This document shows positions 55,490-64,000 of a stretch of DNA of 64,000 bases, piece after piece (the first letter of the stretch is position 1; each line of letters opens with the position of its first letter). The position numbers and the translations under genes were made by a program. The notes beneath the pieces were generated by a model, which worked only from the letters and a program-made list of their open reading frames with translations, was not told the origin of the DNA and did no database searches. Origin of the DNA: Emticicia sp965283955 (GTDB taxonomy: Bacteria > Bacteroidota > Bacteroidia > Cytophagales > Spirosomataceae); NCBI GenBank assembly GCA_965283955.1, contig CBDIQW010000001.1, forward strand, positions 806,001 through 870,000, written 5' to 3'.

Positions 55490-56278
55490 ATGAGTTTTCT
55501 AAAAAAAATCTTATTTTTATTCATAATTGTCACTACCAGTTCATTTGTAGTGAGCGATAGCTATCGCTATTTGCCAAATCATGCGTTTAAGGCGGGTGAG
55601 TATTTTGAATATAAAGTAAAATATGGTTTTTTGAACGTCGGTGAAGCAACTGTTGATGTGAGTCCACAAATTTATTCGGTCAATAATCGTCCGTGCTATC
55701 GGGTTAATATTTTTGGGCGTACCACTGGTTTTACAGACCTTTTCCGCATCCGCAATACCTATCGCTCCTACTTGGATACATCGGCTATTTTACCACAAAA
55801 ATTCTTGATGGATTTACAAGAAAATAGCTATCATAAAGAACAAACGATTACTTTCGACCACACAACCAATGCAGCAGTTAGGGAACAGAACAAAGAGCGT
55901 AAAAACTTTAAGCTACCTGATAATGTGCATGATGTGGTTTCAGGATATTATTTTTTACGTACGATTGATTTCACTAAAGTTAAAATTGGTGAAACGGTTT
56001 CATCAAATATGTTTTTTGATGATGAAATCTACAATATGAAAGTAAAATACAACGGAAAAGCGGTTATTCGGACAAAATATGGCAAAATCAATGTCATAAA
56101 ACTGAATCCTATTTTACCTAAAAATAAAATGTTTGATGGTGAAGATGCGATTAGGATTTGGGTTTCTGACGACAAGAATCGTGTACCGATAAAAATTGAA
56201 GTTGAGTTTACGGTTGGAAGTGCCACAATGGAATTGAAAAATTATAAAAACACTAAGTATCAATTTGATTGGCAGTAA
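55490..56278 (+). CDS. DUF3108 secreted protein
   Basis: 262 residues with a signal peptide (LKKILFLFIIVTTSSFVVS). FKAGEYFEYKVKYGFLNVGEA and RIRNTYRSYLDTSAILPQKF are typical of DUF3108, a periplasmic beta-barrel-like fold of unknown role. It lies 31 bases after the aminopeptidase, so the two are probably co-transcribed. Confidence 0.9.
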   Translation: MSFLKKILFLFIIVTTSSFVVSDSYRYLPNHAFKAGEYFEYKVKYGFLNVGEATVDVSPQIYSVNNRPCYRVNIFGRTTGFTDLFRIRNTYRSYLDTSAILPQKFLMDLQENSYHKEQTITFDHTTNAAVREQNKERKNFKLPDNVHDVVSGYYFLRTIDFTKVKIGETVSSNMFFDDEIYNMKVKYNGKAVIRTKYGKINVIKLNPILPKNKMFDGEDAIRIWVSDDKNRVPIKIEVEFTVGSATMELKNYKNTKYQFDWQ

Positions 56279-56352
56279 ATGGTTACTGGTTGTCTGTTAC
56301 TGGAAATTGGTTATTAGAAACAATTATTTTAAGATTTTGTAGTACCATTCAT

Positions 56353-56386
56353 AAAAATGCCTCCTCTAAATGAGAAGGCATTTTTT
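56353..56386. terminator. Bidirectional terminator
   Basis: AAAAATGCCT and AGGCATTTTTT arms between convergent genes. Confidence 0.8.
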
Positions 56387-56389
56387 GTT

Positions 56390-56677
56390 TTATCTACGTC
56401 CGTGACTTCTGCTACCTCTGCTATCGCCTCGATAACTCCGATTTTGATAACCATAATTTCTATGTCGATTATAATTATTCCTGTAAGAATATCTTCTTGG
56501 TGGAGCTACATAAACCCGTACCTGTGGCCTTACATAAGGTCGATAGCCATAATAAGGTCTTGAATGATAACGGTCTCGATGAGCGTATCCGCTATAAAAA
56601 CAACTCGACAGACTAAGCGACAATAAAGCAAAAATACCAGCTAAAGTCAGCAAACGAAGTTTCGATTGATTTTTCAT
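56390..56677 (-). CDS. Small Tyr/Arg/His-rich lipoprotein
   Basis: The start is at MKNQSKLRLLTLAGIFALLS (56677). The lipobox LSLSSC is followed by about 65 residues rich in Tyr, Arg, His and Pro (YYGYRPYVRPQVRVYVAPPR). No family or function is recognised; similar short basic lipoproteins are common in Bacteroidota. Confidence 0.75.
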   Translation of the reverse strand: MKNQSKLRLLTLAGIFALLSLSLSSCFYSGYAHRDRYHSRPYYGYRPYVRPQVRVYVAPPRRYSYRNNYNRHRNYGYQNRSYRGDSRGSRSHGRR

Positions 56678-56822
56678 AATTCTAACATTTTTTATTGTAG
56701 ATGCTTGAAAACGCAAAAAGGTTGCATTTCATATATACTTAGACAATTTTAATTAGACTTACCCTCATTTACGAACCCAAATTTTGATTAAATTGCATAG
56801 AATATCAACTAATCTCAAATTA

Positions 56823-57386
56823 ATGGCTTTAACCGAATCAAATATGCTACCAATCGGGACTATCGCACCCGATTTTAGTTTGAAAGATACTGTATCCGAT
56901 AAAATCCTGTCAGTCAATGACTTATTCTCCGATAAAGCAACGATTGTCATGTTTATTTGTAATCATTGTCCATACGTAATTCATGTAAAAGACGAGTTGG
57001 TTAGACTGGCCCATGATTATCACCCCAAAGGGGTTAAACTGGTGGCAATTAGCTCGAATGATATTGAAAAATACCCTCAAGATGGCCCTGAAGCCATGAA
57101 GGTTTTCGCAAAAGAATCAGGTTTTACATTTCCGTATCTTTATGATGAAACCCAAGAAATAGCACGAGCTTACGATGCTGCTTGCACCCCTGATTTCTAC
57201 ATCTTTGATGGAGCGAAAAAACTGCGTTATCGAGGGCGTTTGGATGAATCTCGCCCAAGAGTAGAAAACCCTAAGCCTGTTACTGGAAAAGATTTGCGAG
57301 GAGCTTTAGACGCAATTCTATCCAATCAGTCTATTCCGGAAATACAGTTTCCGAGCATGGGCTGTAACATTAAATGGAAAATTTAA
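56823..57386 (+). CDS. Thioredoxin-fold (AhpC/TSA-like) redox protein
   Basis: 187 residues from MALTESNMLPIGTIAPDFSL. MFICNHCPYVIHVKDEL gives a CxxC active site, and ACTPDFYIFD carries the cis-Pro. The family is peroxiredoxin-like YbbN/ResA relatives with a C-terminal GCNIKWK motif found in many bacteria. There is no signal peptide, so it is cytoplasmic. Confidence 0.92.
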   Translation: MALTESNMLPIGTIAPDFSLKDTVSDKILSVNDLFSDKATIVMFICNHCPYVIHVKDELVRLAHDYHPKGVKLVAISSNDIEKYPQDGPEAMKVFAKESGFTFPYLYDETQEIARAYDAACTPDFYIFDGAKKLRYRGRLDESRPRVENPKPVTGKDLRGALDAILSNQSIPEIQFPSMGCNIKWKI

Positions 57387-57421
57387 ACACTTCATAAAAT
57401 CACTATACCTAAAACCTTATA

Positions 57422-59716
57422 ATGTCTCAATCAAGCACTTCCCAAAAATACCGTTCATTTTCACTACTGTTTATTTTCTTTTTTTCGGGCTTTGCAGCCC
57501 TCATTTATCAAGTAATTTGGCAACGTTGGTTGGTATTTTACACAGGGATCAGTTCGGTTAGCATCAGCCTAATAGTTTCGGCATTTATGGCTGGCTTGGG
57601 TTTGGGCTATTTAGCAGGTGGTCAAATTGCCGATAAAGTGGGTAAAAATAAGCCGATTTTGTTTTTTGTCTTAGCCGAAATCGGTATTGGAGTTTTTGCA
57701 TTGGTCAGTAAATCAATCATTTATGATTGGCTATATCAATCAAATGCTCTGGCAGGCGGTTCGCCTTTTCAAACCTACCTAACTCTATTTCTGATTTTAC
57801 TCTTTCCAACATTTTTGATGGGGCTTTCTCTGCCCCTACTTTCAAAGGCATTTGAGCAAAAAAATGCTGAGAATCAAGCCAGTTACATTAGTTTATTATA
57901 TTTTACAAATACACTCGGAGCGGCAGCAGGAACTTTCATTACAACATTCATCCTGATTAGAGTTATGGGGTTTGAAAATGCCGTACGTTTGGGAGCTTCG
58001 TTCAATTTCTTGTGTGCCATCACGGCTGGTGTAATTTATTATTTTCAAACTCAAAAGTCTGCCGTCGAAGATTCTCTTGTCCAAGCAAAAGAGTCGGAAG
58101 CATCACAAGACTCATTTTCGTGGAATAAGAATTTCATTTACTGGATTCTTCAATATACAGCATCGGGGTTTATGGCTATTTGCTTTGAAATTATTTGGTT
58201 TAGAATGATTGAAACCATGATGAAATCCATTGCCCTGACGTTTTCAATTATCTTGACTATCTATTTGGCAATGATGGCAATTGGTACATATACGGGTGTA
58301 AAAATGGCCAAAAGACTCCCAAATAATCGTCTGAAACTTTTTTTGAATACTCAGTATGTTTTGTATTTCTATTCAGTAGGAGCAATTTTATTGTTGCAAT
58401 GGGCGGTTTCTGATGTTTCGGCACTTGCATTTTTGTTTGAATACTTCAAAAGCTACGAAACATCTTTTGCTCCAAAAATTGCCTTCTCGACGATGGTAAT
58501 CATTCCATTTTTCTTGATGGCAGTACCAACATTTATAATGGGTTTTAGTTTTACGCTTTCACAATTAATTATTCAAGATAAATTTGATGAAGTTGGTCGA
58601 AAAGTGGGTTGGTTGCAATTTGTAAATATCGTAGGTTCTACGATTGGAGCTTGGTTTGTAACACTCATTGGTTTTAATCATCTCGGTACGGCTCTGACTA
58701 TCAAGCTGATAAGCCTTATTGGTTTAGTTTATGTGATAGCCTTACACCGAAACAAATTCAATAGTTTATTGTCAAGAATTCTGATGGGAGTATCGTTGAT
58801 TTTAGTCATTTCACTGTTGCCAAACAACGAAAAACTTTGGATGAAATTTAGTGGAATGGCCGATGAGAAAAGTTTTATTGTCGAGGAAGACGAAACGGCT
58901 TTATCATTTATAAAAACACTCGGCGAAGAATCTTACGTTTATGTCAACGGTTTGGGGCAGAGTATGTTTCCATTTAATCGAGATATTACTCACTTTACAC
59001 TGGGGGCTGTTCCTGCATTGATTCACCCTAATCCCGAAGACATTGGTATAGTTGGCTTGGGTTCGGCCTGTACACTTTATAATGCTGGTGGACGTGCCGA
59101 AACTAAATCTTTGGATTGTTTTGAAGTTATCGTAAATCAGCCAAAAGCAGTAAATGAATATGTAAAACGCACAAAAGATAGTACTGCACTATACATCATC
59201 AATGATAAACGAGTAAATGTAATTTTGCAAGATGGGCGGTACTATCTACACCAAAACCCTAAATTATATGATATTTTGGAAGCTGATGCTTTACGTCCGA
59301 AATCTTCTTATTCGGGAAATCTGTATTCAGTTGAGTATTTTAAATTGCTAAAATCAAGGCTCAAAAAAGGCGGACTGGCTATTACTTGGGGTGCAACTGG
59401 GCGTATCAGAAATGGTTTTGCGGAAGTTTTTCCGTACATCTATGAGATTGATGGCTTTATGATTATCGGTACTGACCAACCTTTAGAATTTGACGAAAAG
59501 AAAATTTTTGAACGCTTAGAAAACTCTTTTACCAAAAATCATTACGGACGTGCAGGTATAAAAGTGCGAGAAAATTTAGAGAAAGTACTCAACAAACGAG
59601 TAATATTACAAAATGGCACTACTAAAGTTTCAAAATCTTTTAACTCAGATATGTGGCCAAAAGATGAATTTGATTATGGTAAACTTTGGGAGAAAATTCT
59701 GGGTAAAGAAGACTGA
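57422..59716 (+). CDS. Membrane protein fused to a spermidine-synthase-like domain
   Basis: 764 residues: an MFS-like bundle of about 12 to 14 membrane segments (FFFSGFAALIYQVIWQRWLV, LIVSAFMAGLGLGYLAGGQI, LFPTFLMGLSLPLLSKAF) up to about residue 470, then a Rossmann-type methyltransferase/aminopropyltransferase domain (IGIVGLGSACTLYNAGGRAE, LQDGRYYLHQ). The usual aspartates and glutamates for polyamine binding are not all evident, so substrate and reaction are unknown. Such fusions are widespread and uncharacterised. Confidence 0.88.
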   Translation: MSQSSTSQKYRSFSLLFIFFFSGFAALIYQVIWQRWLVFYTGISSVSISLIVSAFMAGLGLGYLAGGQIADKVGKNKPILFFVLAEIGIGVFALVSKSIIYDWLYQSNALAGGSPFQTYLTLFLILLFPTFLMGLSLPLLSKAFEQKNAENQASYISLLYFTNTLGAAAGTFITTFILIRVMGFENAVRLGASFNFLCAITAGVIYYFQTQKSAVEDSLVQAKESEASQDSFSWNKNFIYWILQYTASGFMAICFEIIWFRMIETMMKSIALTFSIILTIYLAMMAIGTYTGVKMAKRLPNNRLKLFLNTQYVLYFYSVGAILLLQWAVSDVSALAFLFEYFKSYETSFAPKIAFSTMVIIPFFLMAVPTFIMGFSFTLSQLIIQDKFDEVGRKVGWLQFVNIVGSTIGAWFVTLIGFNHLGTALTIKLISLIGLVYVIALHRNKFNSLLSRILMGVSLILVISLLPNNEKLWMKFSGMADEKSFIVEEDETALSFIKTLGEESYVYVNGLGQSMFPFNRDITHFTLGAVPALIHPNPEDIGIVGLGSACTLYNAGGRAETKSLDCFEVIVNQPKAVNEYVKRTKDSTALYIINDKRVNVILQDGRYYLHQNPKLYDILEADALRPKSSYSGNLYSVEYFKLLKSRLKKGGLAITWGATGRIRNGFAEVFPYIYEIDGFMIIGTDQPLEFDEKKIFERLENSFTKNHYGRAGIKVRENLEKVLNKRVILQNGTTKVSKSFNSDMWPKDEFDYGKLWEKILGKED

Positions 59717-59777
59717 TTTTTTAATCATATCTCTATTTTTTGGAATTTTAACGTTTACTTTCAACCAAAGCAATGTT

Positions 59778-60485
59778 ATGTATTCACGAATTCTTATCGC
59801 TATCTGTTTAGTTTTTGTTTTGGCTTGTGAGAAAACCGAAACACCAACACCTGTTGATACAACTTGGCAGCCAAGCACAATTGATGGACAGTTTGTATTC
59901 AATACGTTCAAAAGTGCAGGGCTTGGTGGCAGCAGAGGTAAAATACAAAAATGGCCTCAAAGCGAAGTTTATTACTGGTTTGATGCCGAAGGTTCTGGCA
60001 CAAATAGCCTCGTTGCGATTTCAGACAGTGTTTTTGCCCAAATTAATCAATTTAGTAAATCGGCAAAGTTTATCAAGACTACTGATGAATCGAAGGCCAA
60101 TATCAAGATTTTTTCGGGGCGAGATACTGAGTTTGAAGCAAAATATAAAATGAGTTTGCAGGGCGAACTGCAAGTTGGAGGAACTGCTTTTATGTCGATT
60201 TCGAGCAGTAAACAAGAAATTGAAAAAGTAGTTGTTTGGGTAACGAGTGTGTTTCCGTCACTCGACCGTCGATTAGTAACACGCCACGAAATTGGTCATG
60301 CGATTGGGTTTTCGCACGTACCAACAAAACGCTCAATCATGTGGGATACGATTGATTTAGAATATAATCCAACTGCTTTCACCGAAGTTGATAATAATTA
60401 TATCAAAATCCTCTACGATACACGAGCCAAAGCTGGCATGGCCCACGAAGAGTTATTTCCTGTTTATATGGATGTGTTGAAGTGA
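59778..60485 (+). CDS. Matrixin-like zinc metalloprotease lipoprotein
   Basis: The start is at MYSRILIAICLVFVLACEKT, a lipoprotein signal with LACE. 235 residues. The zinc site HEIGHAIGFSH (HExxHxxGxxH) lies near residue 173, followed by a Met-turn in RSIMWDTI, as in matrixins/metzincins. It is probably an outer-membrane-attached protease. Confidence 0.9.
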   Translation: MYSRILIAICLVFVLACEKTETPTPVDTTWQPSTIDGQFVFNTFKSAGLGGSRGKIQKWPQSEVYYWFDAEGSGTNSLVAISDSVFAQINQFSKSAKFIKTTDESKANIKIFSGRDTEFEAKYKMSLQGELQVGGTAFMSISSSKQEIEKVVVWVTSVFPSLDRRLVTRHEIGHAIGFSHVPTKRSIMWDTIDLEYNPTAFTEVDNNYIKILYDTRAKAGMAHEELFPVYMDVLK

Positions 60486-60536
60486 ATTGTTTTAGAATAG
60501 ATTAAATTTTATATTTGATTAGAAAAAGATAGAAAG

Positions 60537-60764
60537 ATGAATATTTTAGAAAGAATTACAATTAATCCAAACATTTGTCATGGAAAACCGTGTATCAGAG
60601 GAATGCGTTGGACAGTTGAAATAATTATTGATTTATTAGGTTCAGGAATGAGCATCAATGAGATCATTGAAGACCATCCAGAACTGGAAAAAGAAGATAT
60701 TTTTGCAAGTTTGCAATATGCAAAAATGCTTGTTGCTGGTCATACTCTGAAAATTGCTGCTTGA
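60537..60764 (+). CDS. DUF433 antitoxin-like protein
   Basis: 75 residues. ITINPNICHGKPCIRGMRWTV is the DUF433 signature (helix-turn-helix-like), matching VapB45-type antitoxins. It lies one base before the PIN-like gene. Confidence 0.92.
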   Translation: MNILERITINPNICHGKPCIRGMRWTVEIIIDLLGSGMSINEIIEDHPELEKEDIFASLQYAKMLVAGHTLKIAA

Positions 60765-60765
60765 T

Positions 60766-61122
60766 ATGAAATTTTTATGTGATGTACATATTTCGTATAA
60801 AGTCTGTAAATCTTTAGAACAGTCTGGACATCAAGCAATCCATGTAAATACTATCCTGGATAAATGGTTTACCGAGGATTCCGCAATTTGTGAATATGCT
60901 GACCAAAATGATTATATTGTAATAACCAAAGATGAGGATTTCAGAGCAACTTTTTTACTCAAGAAAAAGCCAAAAAAATTAATAAGAATTATCTTAGGTA
61001 ACATATCAAATCAAGATTTAATAAAAACTTTATTAGCTTGTCTTTCAACGATTGAAAAATTAAATACAAGTGAATATTTGTTTATGGAAATAGGTGAAGA
61101 AATAAACGTATTTTATCCATAA
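60766..61122 (+). CDS. DUF5615 PIN-like toxin
   Basis: 118 residues from MKFLCDVHISYKV. The acidic residues of a PIN-like site are seen in FLCDVHIS, IVITKDEDF and the KKPKKLIRIILGN block. It pairs with DUF433 as a type II toxin-antitoxin module. The toxin is thought to be an RNase; the target is unknown. Confidence 0.9.
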   Translation: MKFLCDVHISYKVCKSLEQSGHQAIHVNTILDKWFTEDSAICEYADQNDYIVITKDEDFRATFLLKKKPKKLIRIILGNISNQDLIKTLLACLSTIEKLNTSEYLFMEIGEEINVFYP

Positions 61123-61124
61123 AA

Positions 61125-61159
61125 AAACTCCTGCAAGAAAAACATCTCGCAGGAGTTTC
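61125..61159. terminator. Bidirectional terminator
   Basis: AAACTCCTGC and GCAGGAGTTT arms between the toxin gene and clpB. Confidence 0.82.
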
Positions 61160-61195
61160 ACACTACTAAACCTAATCTAATTTACCCTATACTAC

Positions 61196-63825
61196 TTATA
61201 AGACCTCTTCAACAGAACCTATATTTTCAAATATAATTTCTCCTTCTGGGCTGAGTTCCATCATCACTACTGAATCTTTCTGCACTTTTCCAGCCAGAAT
61301 TTCTTTAGATAATTCATTTAAAACTCTGCGTTGAAGCACACGTTTGAGCGGTCTTGCTCCGAATGTTATATCATACCCTTCTTCGCCCAATTTATCCAAT
61401 ACTGCGTCAGATGCTTCGAGTGTAATGCCTTGTTCGGCCAAACGAGCTTGTATTTGTTTGAACTGAATCTGCACAATTCTACGGATATTGATTTTTGTCA
61501 ATGGGTCGAATAATACGATTTCGTCGATACGATTCAAAAATTCTGGTCGAACCGATGCTTTTAGCAAATTCATAACATCGTTTTTGGCTTCTTCTTTGTA
61601 GAACAACTGCCAAGCTCTGTCATCACCTTTCGATTCGAGATATTTATCTTGAATAAAATGACTACCAATATTAGAGGTCATTATCACAATTGTATTTTTG
61701 AAATTGGCAGTTCGACCTTTATTGTCAGTCAAACGTCCTTCGTCAAGCACTTGCAATAAAATATTCCACACATCAGGGTGAGCCTTTTCGATTTCATCCA
61801 ACAAAATTACGCTGTATGGTTTGCGTCTTACCGCTTCGGTTAGTTGTCCGCCTTCTTCATAACCCACGTATCCTGGAGGCGAACCCACCAAACGGCTCAC
61901 GGCATGGCGTTCTTGGTATTCGCTCATATCAATACGCACCATTGCCGAATCATCATTGAACAAATATTCGGCCAAAGCCTTTGCCAGTTCAGTTTTTCCA
62001 ACACCCGTACTTCCCAAAAACAAGAAACTACCAATCGGTTTTTTAGGGTCTTGCATACCAGCACGAGAACGACGCACTGCATCAGCTACCACTTCAATGG
62101 CCTCCTCTTGCCCCGCTACTCTACGGCGAAGTTCGTCTTCCAAATGCAATAGTTTTTCACGCTCACTTTGCAACATTTTTGTTACAGGAACACCCGTCCA
62201 ACGAGCTACAATTTCAGCAATATTCTCGGCTGTCACTTCCTCATTTAACAAATTATTGGCTGGTTGTTGCTCATTTTTTTCTGAATCTCATTTAGACGAT
62301 TATTGGTTTCAATCAATTTACCGTAGCGAATCTCGGCCACTTTTCCATAATCGCCCGCACGTTCGGCTTGGTCTGCTTCGAGTTTTAGTTTCTCAACTTG
62401 CTCTTTCAATGAGCGAAGTTCGTTCAACGAACCTTTTTCATTTTCCCATTTTGCCTTTAAATCATCACGTCTTTCGCTCAAATCGGCAATATCTTTGTTC
62501 AAAACTGCTTCTTTTTCACGGTTATTTTCACGGCGAATGGCTTCACGCTCAATTTCAAGCTGCATGATTTTACGATTCAATTCATCTAATTCTTCAGGCA
62601 TTGAATCCATTTCGAGGCGAAGTTTCGAGGCCGCTTCATCCATCAAATCAATGGCTTTATCAGGCAAAAATCTATCCGAAATATATCTATCTGATAATTC
62701 AACGGCAGCAATCACGGCATCATCTTGGATTCTTACACCGTGATGTAACTCGTATTTATCTTTGATACCACGCAAAATCGAAATCGCATCTTGCACATTT
62801 GGTTCATCAACAATAACTGATTGAAAACGACGTTCGAGAGCTTTGTCTTTCTCAATATATTTTTGGTATTCGTTGAGCGTAGTTGCACCAATCGTGTGCA
62901 ATTCGCCACGAGAAAGAGCAGGTTTCAATAAGTTTGCGGCATCCATCGCTCCTTCTCCGCCAGCACCAGCCCCCACAAGCGTATGAATTTCGTCAATAAA
63001 CAAAATCATTTCTCCGTCTGAGTCAGTCACTTCTTTGATTACGGCTTTCAGACGTTCTTCAAACTCACCTTTATATTTTGCACCCGCAATCAACAAACCC
63101 ATATCAAGCGATACGATGGTTTTTGATTTTAAGTTTTCGGGAACATCACCCGATACAATTCTTTGTGCTAAACCTTCTACGATAGCAGTTTTTCCGACCC
63201 CTGGCTCACCCAATAAAATCGGGTTGTTTTTAGTACGGCGTGAGAGGATCTGCAAAACTCGACGGATTTCTTCGTCACGACCAATTACTGGGTCAATTTT
63301 GCCTTTTCGTGCCAAATCATTCAGATTTTTGCTATATCGAGAAAGGGCTTGGTAAGTATTTTCGGCGTTTTGGTCTTTCACTTTGTTGTTTCCTCTTAGT
63401 TCTTTAATGGCTACCTTTAAGTTCTTTTCATTCAAATTATTTTCCTTCAACAAACTCGCTACCGAGTCCTTTCCCGCAACCAAACCTAAAAGTAAAATTT
63501 CGACACTCACAAATTCATCGCCAAATTCTTTCATCAAGTTGGTGGCCTTGCTCAAGGCTTGGGCAGTATCATTGCTCAAATATAATTGGCTGGCGTCGCC
63601 CGAAACTTTCGGATAAGCTGACACAATATTTTCGAGCTTTGCTTGTATAGTTTCTTTGTTGACTGCCGCTTTATTCAACAAAAAAGTAGCAGTATTGGCA
63701 TCTTCTTCCAAAATCGCTTTCAGAATATGCCCAGTTTCAATTGCCTGTTGACCATTTCCGAGGGCAATCTCGGAAGCCTTCTGAATCACTTCTTGGACTT
63801 TGATGGTATATTGGTTAAAATTCAT
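61196..63825 (-). CDS. clpB: Disaggregase chaperone ClpB, one frameshift
   Basis: The start is at MNFNQYTIKVQEVIQKASEI (63825). Clp N-domain, AAA-1 (GEPGVGKTAIVEGLAQRI, ILFIDEIHTLVGAG), the ClpB middle coiled coil, then AAA-2 (GSTGVGKTELAKALAEYL, VILLDEIEKAHPDV). A base lost near 62265 splits the two frames; restoring it gives KMSEQQPANNLLNEEVTAEN. About 875 residues, normal for ClpB. It works with DnaK to rescue aggregated proteins. Confidence 0.95.
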
Positions 63826-64000
63826 CGTTTTTATGTTTTTTAGTAGCACAAGTTTTCAGCTTGTCACTCACAGATTCTTATAATTGTGTGATGCAAAACA
63901 TATCATCAAAAAGTATGCAGATATAGAGTTTTCGGAAATAATGACCGAAAAAACACCAAAAAATCAAATAAACAACGACAAAAAGGCAGAAATAAGCAGA

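Overview
The window is chromosomal DNA from a member of the Bacteroidota, most likely the order Cytophagales (an Emticicia/Arcicella-like relative is my guess, not a proof). The reasons are low GC by eye, promoters of the Bacteroidota type (TTG, about 20 bases, TAnnTTTG), a TonB-dependent receptor, many secreted hydrolases with short signal peptides, RAYT/REP and four-helix-bundle (S23) cassettes, and Bacteroidota-type versions of FtsH, ClpB, RsfS and BirA.

Layout. 1-2.0 kb: 3' part of a TonB-dependent receptor. 2.1-3.8 kb: a 3-oxoacid CoA-transferase whose A and B halves are joined by an inserted DUF559 nuclease domain bounded by GC-rich inverted repeats. 4-9.5 kb: housekeeping genes (TPR protein, zinc-ribbon protein, Nif3-like protein, DUF1080 hydrolase, DinB-like protein). 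9.6-9.9 kb: two tandem tRNA-Asp genes, each followed by a terminator. 9.9-12.5 kb: an anchored sensor-like protein, an orphan LytTR protein and a Nudix-type regulator. 12.5-30.5 kb: a long rightward run of secreted and catabolic genes. It holds three type-B carboxylesterases, two BD-FAE-like hydrolases, two esterase-D-like enzymes, a sulfatase, a DUF1593 hydrolase, a sugar-phosphate isomerase-like protein, a CitMHS transporter and AtuA-type proteins, punctuated by palindromic repeats, an S23 cassette and a broken RAYT gene. 30.5-40 kb: Zn-alcohol dehydrogenase, BirA, RsfS, FtsH, a coiled-coil membrane protein, a kinase-like protein, DUF423, a DUF3472-like lipoprotein and pirin. 40.7-46.3 kb: the most unusual locus, with a promoter and terminated leader, a PcfJ-like protein, an array of normal and deviant tRNA-like sequences, a structured RNA, a slipin and the RNA ligase RtcB. 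46.3-64 kb: secreted repeat protein, GMC oxidoreductase, PdxH, DUF349 protein, tRNA-Thr genes, aminopeptidase, DUF3108 protein, redoxin, spermidine-synthase-like membrane protein, matrixin-like protease, DUF433/PIN-like toxin-antitoxin pair and ClpB.

How genes work together. The 12.5-30.5 kb run looks like one or a few operons for removing ester and sulfate groups from external substrates and importing and oxidising the products, with a divergently transcribed Nudix-fold regulator at its head. The 40.7-46.3 kb locus looks like an RNA-repair island: a ligase (RtcB), a membrane scaffold (slipin), a PcfJ-like protein and a set of candidate RNA substrates.

Caution on data quality. About twenty genes, including essential ones (ftsH, clpB, birA), carry single-base frameshifts. 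Most of those resolved are one-base losses, often in homopolymers, which suggests an error-prone read type. ftsH alone seems to carry seven one-base gains. Genes described as frameshifted are therefore probably intact in the organism unless stated otherwise.
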